Shown piece after piece: positions 34,276 to 42,523 of a stretch of DNA of 53,078 nt (positions are counted from its first letter, which is position 1; every line of letters begins with the position of its first letter). The position numbers were made by a program, and so were the translations under genes. Origin of the DNA: Nostoc sp. NMS2 (GTDB lineage Bacteria; Cyanobacteriota; Cyanobacteriia; Cyanobacteriales; Nostocaceae); contig NZ_JABXKH010000067.1 in NCBI RefSeq assembly GCF_017115105.1, positions 54,518 through 107,595 on the forward strand, in the 5' to 3' direction. The notes beneath the pieces are model-generated. The model worked only from the letters and a program-made list of their open reading frames with translations, did not search any database and was not told the DNA's origin.

Positions 34276-35946
34276 ATGAGTGAAGCCTTATTCTGTATCG
34301 AAAATCTGCGAGTTGCCTATCCTCAACGGAGTGGAGAAGAGGCAAGCTGGGCGGTTGATGATGTGTCTTTCACCTTGCAACCAGGTGAAAAAATGGGATT
34401 GGTAGGAGAGTCAGGTTGTGGTAAGTCAACTATCGGACGGGCAGTAATGCGTTTATTACCAGCCTCTAGTCGGGTTGAGGGAGAGGTGACATTTCAAGGA
34501 CAGTCGGTGTTTGACTTGATGCCTAACCAGTTGCGGAAATTTCGAGGAGAGGCGATCGCATTAATTTTTCAAGATCCCATGACACGCCTCGATCCTTTGA
34601 TGACGATTGGTAAGCATTGTATCGAAACTCTTCAGGCGCACTCACCAGAATTATCAACGCGGTCAGCAAAAGAAAAAGCACTTGCTACTTTGGCGAAGGT
34701 GAATATTCCCGCTAGTCGCTGGAATCAGTATCCCCACGAATTTAGCGGTGGAATGCGCCAACGGGTGGCGATCGCTTTAGCTTTACTCCTCAACCCCAAG
34801 TTGATTGTTGCCGATGAACCCACCACCAGCTTAGATGTCACCGTTTCGGCGCAGATATTGCAAGAATTAACTCGCCTGTGCGGTGAAGAAAACATGGGAT
34901 TGTTGCTGATTTCTCACGATTTAGCAATGGTGGGTGAGTATTGCGATCGCATTGGCGTGATGTACAACGGCAAAATGGTCGAAATGGGTTCTACAGAAAC
35001 CGTCTTTAGACAACCTCAACATGAATATACGCGATCGCTCTTAAAAGCAGCTTTACACATTCAAGCAGTAAATGATGATGGAGAATTGATAATTGCCAAT
35101 GACTCAGAAAAGCAATTACCGATTATTAATAAGCAATCTCCAATTTTGAGTATTACAGAACTCAAGCAATACTACACCATAGAACCTAACTTTATCGAAC
35201 GGCTGTTTAACACACAAGCGCAGACAATTAAAGCAGTAGATGGTATCAACTTGGATATTTATCCAGGAGAAATTCTCGGCTTAGTCGGTGAATCAGGTTG
35301 TGGCAAAAGTACACTATCACGAACAATCCTGCAACTAATTCGTCCCACCAGTGGCAAAGTTAAATTTTTAGGACAAGATTTAACTACACTCTCGCCTCAA
35401 GAAATTCGCTCCTCACGGCGACAAATCCAAATGGTTTTTCAAGATCCCCATGCTTGTCTCAATCCAGCGATGATGGTGGGACAAAGTATCGCCGATCCTT
35501 TATTTATCCACAATTTAGCCGGCCCTGTTAAGGCAAAAGAACAGGTTTTGTGGATGCTAGAGAAAGTTGGATTAACACCCCCAGAAGTATATTATGAGCG
35601 TTATCCATCAGATTTATCTGGGGGACAACAGCAAAGAGTTGCGATCGCTCGTGCTTTGATTACTCACCCTAAACTTCTGATTTGCGATGAACCTGTGAGT
35701 ATGTTAGACGCTAGCGTGCAGTCGCAAGTGCTAGATTTGATGTTGCAATTAAAAGAAGAATTTGAGTTAACTTATCTGTTCATCACTCACGATCTCTGGT
35801 TAGCTAGATTTTTGTGCGATCGTATTGCCGTAATGAATGGTGGCAAAATTGTCGAACTCGGTTTGACAAAAACTATTTTTACCAATCCTCAGCACCCTTA
35901 TACCAAAACATTACTAGCTGCTGCCCCTTTACTAGCACGCGCTTAA
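34276..35946 (+). CDS. Fused DppD-DppF-type ABC ATPase (peptide/nickel class)
   Basis: The 556-residue protein joins two ATPase domains of the oligopeptide/dipeptide/nickel uptake class. Domain 1 (about 1-265): Walker A GESGCGKST, signature FSGGMRQRVAIALALL, Walker B LIVADEPTTSLDV, H-loop LLISHDL. Domain 2 (about 285-556): GESGCGKST, LSGGQQQRVAIARALI, LLICDEPVSMLDAS, FITHDL. Both domains carry the PYTRSLL/PYTKTLL-type end typical of the class (HEYTRSLLKA, HPYTKTLLAAAP). Both sites look competent. No permease or binding protein gene lies nearby, so it must serve a transporter encoded elsewhere. Confidence 0.9.
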   Translation: MSEALFCIENLRVAYPQRSGEEASWAVDDVSFTLQPGEKMGLVGESGCGKSTIGRAVMRLLPASSRVEGEVTFQGQSVFDLMPNQLRKFRGEAIALIFQDPMTRLDPLMTIGKHCIETLQAHSPELSTRSAKEKALATLAKVNIPASRWNQYPHEFSGGMRQRVAIALALLLNPKLIVADEPTTSLDVTVSAQILQELTRLCGEENMGLLLISHDLAMVGEYCDRIGVMYNGKMVEMGSTETVFRQPQHEYTRSLLKAALHIQAVNDDGELIIANDSEKQLPIINKQSPILSITELKQYYTIEPNFIERLFNTQAQTIKAVDGINLDIYPGEILGLVGESGCGKSTLSRTILQLIRPTSGKVKFLGQDLTTLSPQEIRSSRRQIQMVFQDPHACLNPAMMVGQSIADPLFIHNLAGPVKAKEQVLWMLEKVGLTPPEVYYERYPSDLSGGQQQRVAIARALITHPKLLICDEPVSMLDASVQSQVLDLMLQLKEEFELTYLFITHDLWLARFLCDRIAVMNGGKIVELGLTKTIFTNPQHPYTKTLLAAAPLLARA

Positions 35947-36188
35947 CTCAACAAAGTGAACAGGGTGATTTCATACAACCAGATAAAAAATAAAACTGGG
36001 TTTCAAAGCCTCTTGACCTTTCGGGGAGAGGTTTGGAGAGGGGTAAAAAGCCATGCTACAAAACGAGAAATCAGAATTTATGTATTTTTCTTTTTTCGTA
36101 TGAAACCATCCTACTTAACTCAACAAAGTGAGGAGTTATGAATTACTAACTCCCACCTCTTGTACAGACGCGATTAATCGCGTCTCTC

Positions 36189-37121
36189 CTAATTCCCCTT
36201 AAGTAATTTAGTTGCTTCTCCACTCGAACCATATAGTTCAACAAATCTTTTAAATAACAATGCAGTCTCGTGATTTGAAGCCCCGCTCAAGTTAAATAAA
36301 CGCCCTATATTTTTATCCGCTAAAGCTCTTAGATACGGCAAATCTTCAAATAGTGTCAAACAAGAAGCAAAATGCAATATTATTTGTAATAATGGCTTTG
36401 GCCACTCTAGGTCACTATATATATCTACAAAGAACTGATGTTCTGAGTCATTTAATGGAAAAGCATTAAATAAAACAATTATCCTTTTGTTATTGTAGAC
36501 TGGAATACTCAATTCAACAGTGTAGGGAGTATGTAATATTAAATCTACCTCCACAATCGGTTGCCGCCAAACTCTCAAAGGATTAGCTGGCGAGTCTAAT
36601 ATCGTTTGGAATTTAATTATTCCACCAGTATTAGTGGGCTGAAAGTGGATAACTTGGAAAATTTTCAAGTTATTAAGGCTAAAATTATGAACTGTTTCTA
36701 AATGCTTTAAGTTCAATAGATGGTAGATTTGGCAAAGATAAGGAAACGGTAAAATATACTCCTGGCTAATCATGTGGAGCTTTTTTAATTGAAGCTTGTT
36801 AGCTTGAGTACGAGCGAGATATTCTTGATATTGGCTGATCCCTAAATCATTACTGTTGAAGCTTTCGTTAGGTTTGAGATATAGCCAACTCACAAAAAAG
36901 AAAGAGGCTGTAAATAGCTGAAATATTTCTATATAAGATAAATAACCATCAGCAAATGCAGCTATACTTCTATCGGTTATTCCGAAAAGCCAAGATGGAA
37001 TACCAAATATCCAGATATTACTTTTAATTTTATCTATAAAAAGTGCTATTTCAACATTTGAGACATTCCTACCTTGATTTCCACTTAAGTCATCATTATT
37101 TTTTAAACACTTAGAAAACAT
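36189..37121 (-). CDS. Hypothetical AT-rich gene, 310 residues
   Basis: The product shows one hydrophobic segment at about residues 66-85 (IEIFQLFTASFFFVSWLYLK) and otherwise mixed soluble character, with SGASNHETALLFKRFVELYG near the C-terminus. Codon use is much more AT-rich than in the neighbouring transporter and oxidoreductase genes. No family was recognised. It is flanked by repeat-laden gaps, which with the composition suggests acquired DNA. Confidence 0.5.
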   Translation of the reverse strand: MFSKCLKNNDDLSGNQGRNVSNVEIALFIDKIKSNIWIFGIPSWLFGITDRSIAAFADGYLSYIEIFQLFTASFFFVSWLYLKPNESFNSNDLGISQYQEYLARTQANKLQLKKLHMISQEYILPFPYLCQIYHLLNLKHLETVHNFSLNNLKIFQVIHFQPTNTGGIIKFQTILDSPANPLRVWRQPIVEVDLILHTPYTVELSIPVYNNKRIIVLFNAFPLNDSEHQFFVDIYSDLEWPKPLLQIILHFASCLTLFEDLPYLRALADKNIGRLFNLSGASNHETALLFKRFVELYGSSGEATKLLKGN

Positions 37122-37920
37122 AATTTGAACTTACTTAATACTAGTAATCTATAAAATCTATTTATATTAATTTTAAATACCAATCCCTAGCCATAACCTC
37201 TATCTTTAGCTGTATATACAAGTTGTATTTATTTATATCCATTTAAAAGAGTTCTCATAAGTCTGGCTAAAAAATTCAAGCCCTGATTAGATGTAATACT
37301 AAACCCTATACATATCCAGCTATCAGAAAATTCTTTGTAAGTCTTGCTGTTAAAGGATTTAAGATTATATTCTTGGATTTATGTATAAATTAAAAGGAAC
37401 AAATTTGCTACAAGCTTTCTGCTAGCTGAGTACAAAAATTGAAATTATCTAACTTTTACAAAAGTGGTATATAGATAGATAAAAAGTTTATTTTTCCTGA
37501 CATAAGAAACTTATCTAAGTAGGGCAGTGTGAAAAAATCAAACTATGTAAATATAAATAGGATTACTATATCTATTGAGGTAATACCAATTTAATGTGAA
37601 GTTGCACATATCTTGATCCCCCTAAATCCACGCCACTTGCTTCATTTGGGGAGACCCCAAGTGGAGCGACTGGCGTGGGCTAGGGGGGATCGAATTCTAT
37701 GCAGCTTCATAAAAAATTGGTATAACAGAGATATAGGTGCTTGTATAGCAATCCTAGATAAATTATGAAAATTTGCGGTGTTTAGATCCCCGACTTCTTT
37801 AAGAAGTCGGGGATCTAATTTTTCACGAATAATGTTCAGTATCTGAAAAATAAAATAATTTATCTGTTTGATGCCAAGCTATCTGGGGAGAATATAACAA
37901 AACTCCAGTGAGGTTAAGCA
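37122..37920. other. 799-base intergenic region with nested repeat and hairpin
   Basis: The AT-rich part 37122-37580 holds nothing recognisable. Then come the nested element at 37584-37722 and a near-perfect hairpin at about 37785-37818 (AGATCCCCGACTTCTT / AAGAAGTCGGGGATCT), and finally the leader of the oxidoreductase gene with GAGG as Shine-Dalgarno. Confidence 0.55.
37584..37722. repeat. Nested palindromic element
   Basis: Outer imperfect inverted repeats (TACCAATTTAATGTGAAGTT and AGCTTCATAAAAAATTGGTA) enclose an inner element from GATCCCCCT (37615) to AGGGGGGATC (37691). The inner left part is the exact reverse complement of the right part of the inner element at 31787-31907, but the outer repeats differ completely from those at 31741/31950. 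Confidence 0.75.
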
Positions 37921-39714
37921 ATGGTTAATCAGACATACACAGTTGATGTCTTAGTTGTCGGTGGAGGAACTGGAGGTACTGCGGCTGCTATTCAAGCGGC
38001 GCGACGGGGAGCCAAAACGATTTTGGTGAGTGAATTTTCTTGGTTGGGGGGAATGCTAACTTCGGCTGGGGTGTCTGCACCCGATGGCAACGAATTAGAA
38101 ACCTTTCAAACGGGTTTATGGGGTGCGTTTTTGCAGAAATTGCGGCAACGACAGCCCGAAGGATTAGATAACAGCTGGGTAAGCTTTTTTAGTTACGATC
38201 CTCGAATTGGGGCAGAGATTTTCGCAGATTGGGTGGAGGAATTGCCAAATCTGCACTGGATTTCTGGACAAGTGCCAATAGATGTTTACCGCCAAGGTGA
38301 TTGTATTACTGGTGTGCGCTTTGCTGATTTTGCTGTCACAGCCAAAATTATTCTCGATGGCACAGAATTAGGAGATTTATTAGCTTTAGCTGAGATACCT
38401 TACCGTTGGGGCTGGGAATTGCAATCTGAGTGGGGAGAACCAAGCGCCCCAGTAGCTTTTAACTCTTTCACCCAGAGATATCCTGTGCAAGCGCCCACTT
38501 ATGTAGTGATTATGCAAGACTTTGGTGATGCAATCGCACCAGAAATTCCGGCTGCCCCTAACTATAATCCATCCCAGTTTGCAAATGCTTGGGATGGCTA
38601 TGGAGCAGAGACATTTTTGAATTATGGACGTTTGCCTGGTGGCCGATTCATGATTAATTGGCCAATCTGTGGCAATGACTACGGCCAAGGAATAGGGCGG
38701 CTGATAGAGTCAGATGTGTCCAGAGGTGAATTCATCCAAGAATCTCGCTGGCACAGCCAAAATTTTGCCCATTTTATCCAAAATCAGCTTGGTCGTCGCT
38801 ATGGTTTAGCAGAAAAAGTATTCCCTCACGCCTCTACAGCTTTTGCACTACATCCCTATTACCGGGAAAGCCGCCGCTTAGTGGGACTAACTACTGTCCG
38901 AGAACAGGATATTTTGCCGATCGCCGGCGGAAGAGTTGCATCTATATTTAATGATGCGATCGCCCCTGGCGTTTGCGAAGCGATCGCAGTTGGTAACTAC
39001 GCCAATGACCATCATTATCCTGGTGTTCAATTCCCACTGCAACCAAAATCTATCCGTTGGGGCGGACGTTGGACTGGGACACCCTTTACAATTCCCTACA
39101 GTTCACTAATTCCAGCCACAACAGATGGTTTCTTAGTTTGCGAAAAGAACATTTCTGTCTCTCACATTGCCAATGGCGCTACCAGATTACAACCTGTGGT
39201 TATGGGCATTGGTCAAGCAGCAGGTATGGCGGCGGCGATGTGTGTTGAGTTAGACTGTCAGCCGAGGGATTTACCCGTTAGATCCCTGCAAACAGCTTTA
39301 TTAGAGGATAATCGTTCAAAAACAGCAATTATTCCTTTATTTAATCTTCCACCCAATCGTTCGGATTGGCTGCACTGGCAACTGTATTACTTAAATAATC
39401 CACAAGCCTATCCAGATAGTGGTTATTGCCCTTGCCCATCGGAGAATGAGTACCCTGACTCTATTTTTGACAAGGCATTAATTCAGGAAAGTAACTGTTT
39501 CAAAGGTATTTTTTCCCGCTTGGAACAGCAGGAATACAGATTTGCTGTCACAGCACCAGCCGCATATCAAGGACAAAATTGGCAGCTTGTGACTTTGCGA
39601 TCGCATATTGACGAGCAATTACGCGCTTACTCCCACGAACAATTAGTTACATTGTGGGGTCGTTACAATCACTTTGGTAACTGGTTATTAGTCGAACATT
39701 TAAACGGAGGATAA
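37921..39714 (+). CDS. FAD-dependent oxidoreductase (FAD_oxidored family)
   Basis: The 597-residue protein opens with an FAD-binding Rossmann motif (VDVLVVGGGTGGTAAAIQAA) and continues with LGGMLTSAGVSAPDG and a later GDLLALAEIPY, which place it in the FAD_oxidored (PF12831) family. The C-terminal dinucleotide contact GIGQAAGMAAAMCVEL is present. The family acts on varied substrates, and nothing here fixes the reaction. No membrane segment or signal peptide. It lies directly upstream of patX on the same strand with a 107-base gap that holds a separate promoter. Confidence 0.85.
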   Translation: MVNQTYTVDVLVVGGGTGGTAAAIQAARRGAKTILVSEFSWLGGMLTSAGVSAPDGNELETFQTGLWGAFLQKLRQRQPEGLDNSWVSFFSYDPRIGAEIFADWVEELPNLHWISGQVPIDVYRQGDCITGVRFADFAVTAKIILDGTELGDLLALAEIPYRWGWELQSEWGEPSAPVAFNSFTQRYPVQAPTYVVIMQDFGDAIAPEIPAAPNYNPSQFANAWDGYGAETFLNYGRLPGGRFMINWPICGNDYGQGIGRLIESDVSRGEFIQESRWHSQNFAHFIQNQLGRRYGLAEKVFPHASTAFALHPYYRESRRLVGLTTVREQDILPIAGGRVASIFNDAIAPGVCEAIAVGNYANDHHYPGVQFPLQPKSIRWGGRWTGTPFTIPYSSLIPATTDGFLVCEKNISVSHIANGATRLQPVVMGIGQAAGMAAAMCVELDCQPRDLPVRSLQTALLEDNRSKTAIIPLFNLPPNRSDWLHWQLYYLNNPQAYPDSGYCPCPSENEYPDSIFDKALIQESNCFKGIFSRLEQQEYRFAVTAPAAYQGQNWQLVTLRSHIDEQLRAYSHEQLVTLWGRYNHFGNWLLVEHLNGG

Positions 39715-39758
39715 GAAGAGTTTATTTTCAGTAAAACAGAATACTTTTTGATGAATTG

Positions 39759-39786
39759 TCCGGATATTAATCAAAAAGCTAAGTAT
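39759..39786 (+). promoter_or_regulatory. DIF-type (heterocyst differentiation) promoter of patX
   Basis: TCCGGA at 39759-39764 is the DIF+ core motif known from promoters induced in differentiating Anabaena cells, where it is centred near -35. About 15 bases on, TAAGTAT (39780-39786) is a reasonable -10. This would start RNA at about 39792, about 30 bases before the patX ATG. Motif and spacing are seen; function is inferred. Confidence 0.65.
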
Positions 39787-39821
39787 CAGTGAAGTGGAGA
39801 GTTCCAAAATAGACATTCGCT

Positions 39822-40049
39822 ATGCGTGCTGCCATTTCACTTTTAGTATCGAGTCTGGTGTTCGGCCCCTTAGCTTCTAACTGCCAAGCAATGGTCAATC
39901 ACTTATCAACTGGGCTAATTTCCACGCCTACTTCAGAACAGTGGCTCTCGGCAGCATCTGAACAAAATCCAGATGATGCGCCACGTCATCGCGGTAGTGG
40001 GCGTAGGGAAGTGACGCAAAAATTCGGAAATACCTATGTTGTGGTTTAA
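39822..40049 (+). CDS. patX: PatX-like heterocyst-inhibiting peptide precursor
   Basis: The 75-residue protein has an N-terminal signal peptide (about residues 1-23, MRAAISLLVSSLVFG...CQA) and near its C-terminus the sequence HRGSGR, with the pentapeptide RGSGR at residues 57-61 (39990-40004). RGSGR is the active motif of the HetR inhibitors PatS and HetN; PatX is the family defined by a signal peptide, a short variable middle and a C-terminal (H)RGSGR. After export or processing, the pentapeptide would bind HetR and block differentiation of neighbouring cells. The tail RREVTQKFGNTYVVV follows the motif. A DIF-type promoter precedes it. Identification rests on motif, length and layout. Confidence 0.85.
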   Translation: MRAAISLLVSSLVFGPLASNCQAMVNHLSTGLISTPTSEQWLSAASEQNPDDAPRHRGSGRREVTQKFGNTYVVV

Positions 40050-40671
40050 CTACCGTAGGATAATGCCTGTTTTTCAAAAAAAACCAAAGTTCCAGAAAAC
40101 ACGATGTTGTGCTAACATACTTGACACAGCTTTTCTGACAGAGATATATACAGTTGACACACGAAAATCTTCAGCGATCGCTTAGTATTTCAACTGCAAG
40201 CTTTGTATATCATTAGTTGGTCTTAATCCTGGCGATCAAAACGCAAATCAAATTAAGTGCCTTGATCAACAGCATGAACAACTCCTCAAAAGCTACATAA
40301 CTGTTGCTCATATTCGGTGGGAAGCTCCACGTCTCAATCCTCAACGGCTCTAGAAATAGATGTTATTTAGGCTATCAGTTAATCTAAAGCACATCTAATT
40401 CAAACATTTTGCTTGTTGAGAAAATAGTCTTAAGGCAACTTCACTTGATTCCCCAATATCTTTTCTTCTCATACATTGAGTAACTGGTTTCTATCTGAGC
40501 AACTAATGGATATTCGCTTCAACGCTTGTTTAGCGTCCTTTACCGAAGCATAAAATCCCTTTCGTTCCATTTGAGCTTATCTAGTTCTCCTCGCAGATGG
40601 TTTTCGACGAAATAGATATTAAGAAGGATCTGCCAGAACATCTCACTCATCTTAATTATTCTACACTCAAG
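40050..40671. other. Gap after patX with possible tiny or decayed coding
   Basis: Two weak coding-like stretches are visible. On the plus strand about 40185-40354 reads GLNPGDQNANQIKCLDQQHE and on to NPQRL, then a stop, but with no good start. On the minus strand 40469-40570 encodes MERKGFYASVKDAKQALKRI plus 13 residues, and an overlapping minus frame just upstream (from about 40649) encodes MSEMFWQILLNIYFVENHLR plus 16. They might be one frameshifted small gene or true micro-ORFs. Nothing was recognised by family. Confidence 0.25.
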
Positions 40672-40703
40672 GACAGATGCAAAATTTTGCATCTGTCTTT
40701 TTT
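40672..40703 (+). terminator. Strong intrinsic terminator
   Basis: GACAGATGC (40672-40680), AAAATTTT, GCATCTGTC (40689-40697) and six T form a perfect rho-independent terminator on the plus strand. It lies over 620 bases after patX, so either the patX transcript is long or an unannotated RNA ends here. Confidence 0.85.
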
Positions 40704-40746
40704 AGGTAAAGTTTTCTTAAAGAAAAGGCAATGAAGAGATATTGTC

Positions 40747-41805
40747 TCAAGCTGGCTTATGAGCAATAAAATATTTGCTCATAAAATGGACTTGCATTTC
40801 AATATTCTCAAAACCTACTCTCTGTAAACGTTCTACTAAGTTATCAGTGGTGTAATGCTTGTAATAGGGTTCATGGAAAGCTTCATGGAAAAAGTCCATC
40901 ATATATTCCAACTCAGGCGAATCACTCAACTGAATTGAGTCACAGATAATAAAGACTCCGCCTGGTTTTGTTACCCGAAAGCATTGCTCAATAACTGTCT
41001 GACGTACAGATGCTGGTAACTCATGGAAGAGAAAAACAGAAGTCACAGCATGAAAATAGTCATCTACATAAGGCAACTCTTCGGCATTCCCTTGCAAAAG
41101 TTGCGGCAGTTCTCCGGGAATTTGGGATAGTAGTTCATTTGCTTTCCGCAAATAAGCTGGTGACAAATCTGTGCCAAACAGAGATGCTTGCGGCAAAGCT
41201 GCCCGAATTAACTTTAAAGTCCGCCCAGTTCCACAAGCTACATCCAAAATACGGGCTTGCCGTGGTGCAACCGAATCAATTGCTTTCAGCCCTTGCTTGA
41301 GAGGAGCGAGAATTCGCCGCCGCATCACATCAGCTGCCCCACCAAAAAGAATTTCTACTTGTAAGTCATATAAGTTGGCTGACAAGTCACTTAAATAGCC
41401 ATTGCTTTGGTGATGGAAATTCTGTACGTAGTAGCTGGGATAACCATCTATGTCAATTTCGGGCGAAAAATCTTGGTAATTCTGTTGTTTAATCCGCTCC
41501 CAGCTTTGAGGAAAATCTAGCCACACCAGAGGATAGTAGGAAAAAAAGTCTTGCCAGGGGTTATCAAACAATAAACTTTCGGGATAGACACCTTTTTGGG
41601 CATCTTGCCAGTCTGTTTCCAGCAGCTGGTTCAATCTCTGTTGAAGCTTGACTGAAAGCTCATTTGGGATGGGTTTGGTCTTTTGTTCAAGTGTCGGATA
41701 CACCAGGTTCCTCAACTGTGAACTGAATATTTTGTGAGCCAAACCAAAGTAATTTTTGCTCTGCTGAAAGGTCTGATAAGTCAGCTTAGTTAAACTCTCA
41801 GGCAT
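40747..41805 (-). CDS. Class I SAM-dependent methyltransferase
   Basis: The 352-residue protein has a 130-residue N-terminal region found in cyanobacterial relatives (LLFDNPWQDFFSYYPLVWLD) and a C-terminal UbiE/Methyltransf_11-type domain: motif I ARILDVACGTGRTLKLI (about 186-202), LFGTDLSPAYLRKA, then LPYVDDYFHAVTSVFLFHEL. The substrate is unknown; quinone, lipid or small-molecule methylation are all possible. No membrane segment. Single leftward gene between patX and gifA. Confidence 0.85.
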   Translation of the reverse strand: MPESLTKLTYQTFQQSKNYFGLAHKIFSSQLRNLVYPTLEQKTKPIPNELSVKLQQRLNQLLETDWQDAQKGVYPESLLFDNPWQDFFSYYPLVWLDFPQSWERIKQQNYQDFSPEIDIDGYPSYYVQNFHHQSNGYLSDLSANLYDLQVEILFGGAADVMRRRILAPLKQGLKAIDSVAPRQARILDVACGTGRTLKLIRAALPQASLFGTDLSPAYLRKANELLSQIPGELPQLLQGNAEELPYVDDYFHAVTSVFLFHELPASVRQTVIEQCFRVTKPGGVFIICDSIQLSDSPELEYMMDFFHEAFHEPYYKHYTTDNLVERLQRVGFENIEMQVHFMSKYFIAHKPA

Positions 41806-42009
41806 AAAAATAGCTTAAGTTTTGATGAATTCTATGTAAATAATTGTAACGAAAAATTACCTCCTGTTGGAAAAGTAAAAGTTCCCAGGAGAGACAAATC
41901 TGAAGCCAGATGATTTTAGCCATCAAAGGTAAATTAAGGAAGATTTTTCGAGCTTTGGGGACAAATGCCTAGTATTGTCAGCAAAGGCAAATATAAATTT
42001 ATGCAAAAA

Positions 42010-42040
42010 GTAGCTTATGTTACAGAATTTTTGTTATATT
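42010..42040 (+). promoter_or_regulatory. NtcA box overlapping the gifA promoter (repressing position)
   Basis: GTA-GCTTATGT-TAC at 42010-42023 matches the NtcA palindrome GTA-N8-TAC. A -10 element TATATT at 42035-42040 puts RNA start near 42047 and the NtcA box centre near -30, where bound NtcA would block RNA polymerase. The same 14 bases stand in front of glnA. Sites are seen; repression is inferred from known gifA regulation in cyanobacteria. Confidence 0.75.
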
Positions 42041-42095
42041 AGTCTTGTAAGAATAGCGAAAGTTATATATTCACAAAATAGAGAGGACTATAGTT

Positions 42096-42296
42096 ATGTC
42101 TATCGCAGATAAATCTCGTGCATTAATGGTGCGTGAACATCAGCAAGTCAAGAATCGCCAACAATCAATGCTGATGCGGGCTGCACAAGAACTTGGTCTT
42201 CCTGAAGAAGCATCCCATTACTGGAACCCAATTCAAGGGAAGGTAGATGCTAGCGCTCGGATGATTTATGGGCCCAGCCATGCTTCTATGAGCTAA
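42096..42296 (+). CDS. gifA: Glutamine synthetase inactivating factor IF7
   Basis: The 66-residue basic protein MSIADKSRALMVREHQQVKN...GPSHASMS matches cyanobacterial IF7 in length and in its Arg/Lys-rich N-terminal half and the conserved HYWNPIQGKVDASARMIYGP end. IF7 binds glutamine synthetase type I and inactivates it when nitrogen is in excess. It is convergent with glnA, its target, 227 bases away. GAGAGG stands as Shine-Dalgarno before the ATG. An NtcA box in repressing position fits production only when nitrogen is plentiful. Unlike Synechocystis, no IF17-type second gene is visible here. Confidence 0.92.
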   Translation: MSIADKSRALMVREHQQVKNRQQSMLMRAAQELGLPEEASHYWNPIQGKVDASARMIYGPSHASMS

Positions 42297-42356
42297 GTTT
42301 CAAGAGTTTTAAGCTGGATTTTTTGAGTGAATATCTCAACTGGCAACTCTGGAAAT

Positions 42357-42384
42357 AAAAAGCCACCCTGTACTCTAGGGTGGC
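42357..42384 (-). terminator. Intrinsic terminator for glnA
   Basis: GCCACCCT (42362-42369), a seven-base loop and AGGGTGGC (42377-42384). On the minus strand the stem is followed by TTTTT (complement of 42357-42361), so it ends the leftward glnA transcript; on the plus strand it would lack a T run for gifA. Confidence 0.75.
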
Positions 42385-42408
42385 AAAACTTATTAATTTT
42401 AGTTACAG

Positions 42409-42496
42409 GACTTACGCAAACAATAGCCGAAAAGAATCATTTTCTTCTTAGGGCAATTCATGAATTGCCCCTACAGCGTCTGGTTTTGCGTAAGTC
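42409..42496. repeat. 88-bp MITE-like element between gifA and glnA
   Basis: GACTTACGCAAA (42409-42420) is inverted as TTTGCGTAAGTC (42485-42496). The core has a second palindrome, GGGCAATTCATGAATTGCCC. It lies between the convergent ends of gifA and glnA, ahead of the terminator for glnA, so it would be transcribed with glnA. Confidence 0.8.
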
Positions 42497-42523
42497 TTAA
42501 GTTAGATACGATTCTTAATTTAA

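Noticed and set aside
35956..36141. 61-residue open frame after the DppDF gene
   Set aside because: It runs through repeat-like DNA (TCGGGGAGAGGTTTGGAGAG), has a poly-Phe stretch and no recognisable family; probably chance.
40050..40740. Possible 6S RNA, RNase P RNA or tmRNA before the terminator
   Set aside because: No conserved core of any of these RNAs could be recognised by eye; only the terminator is supported.
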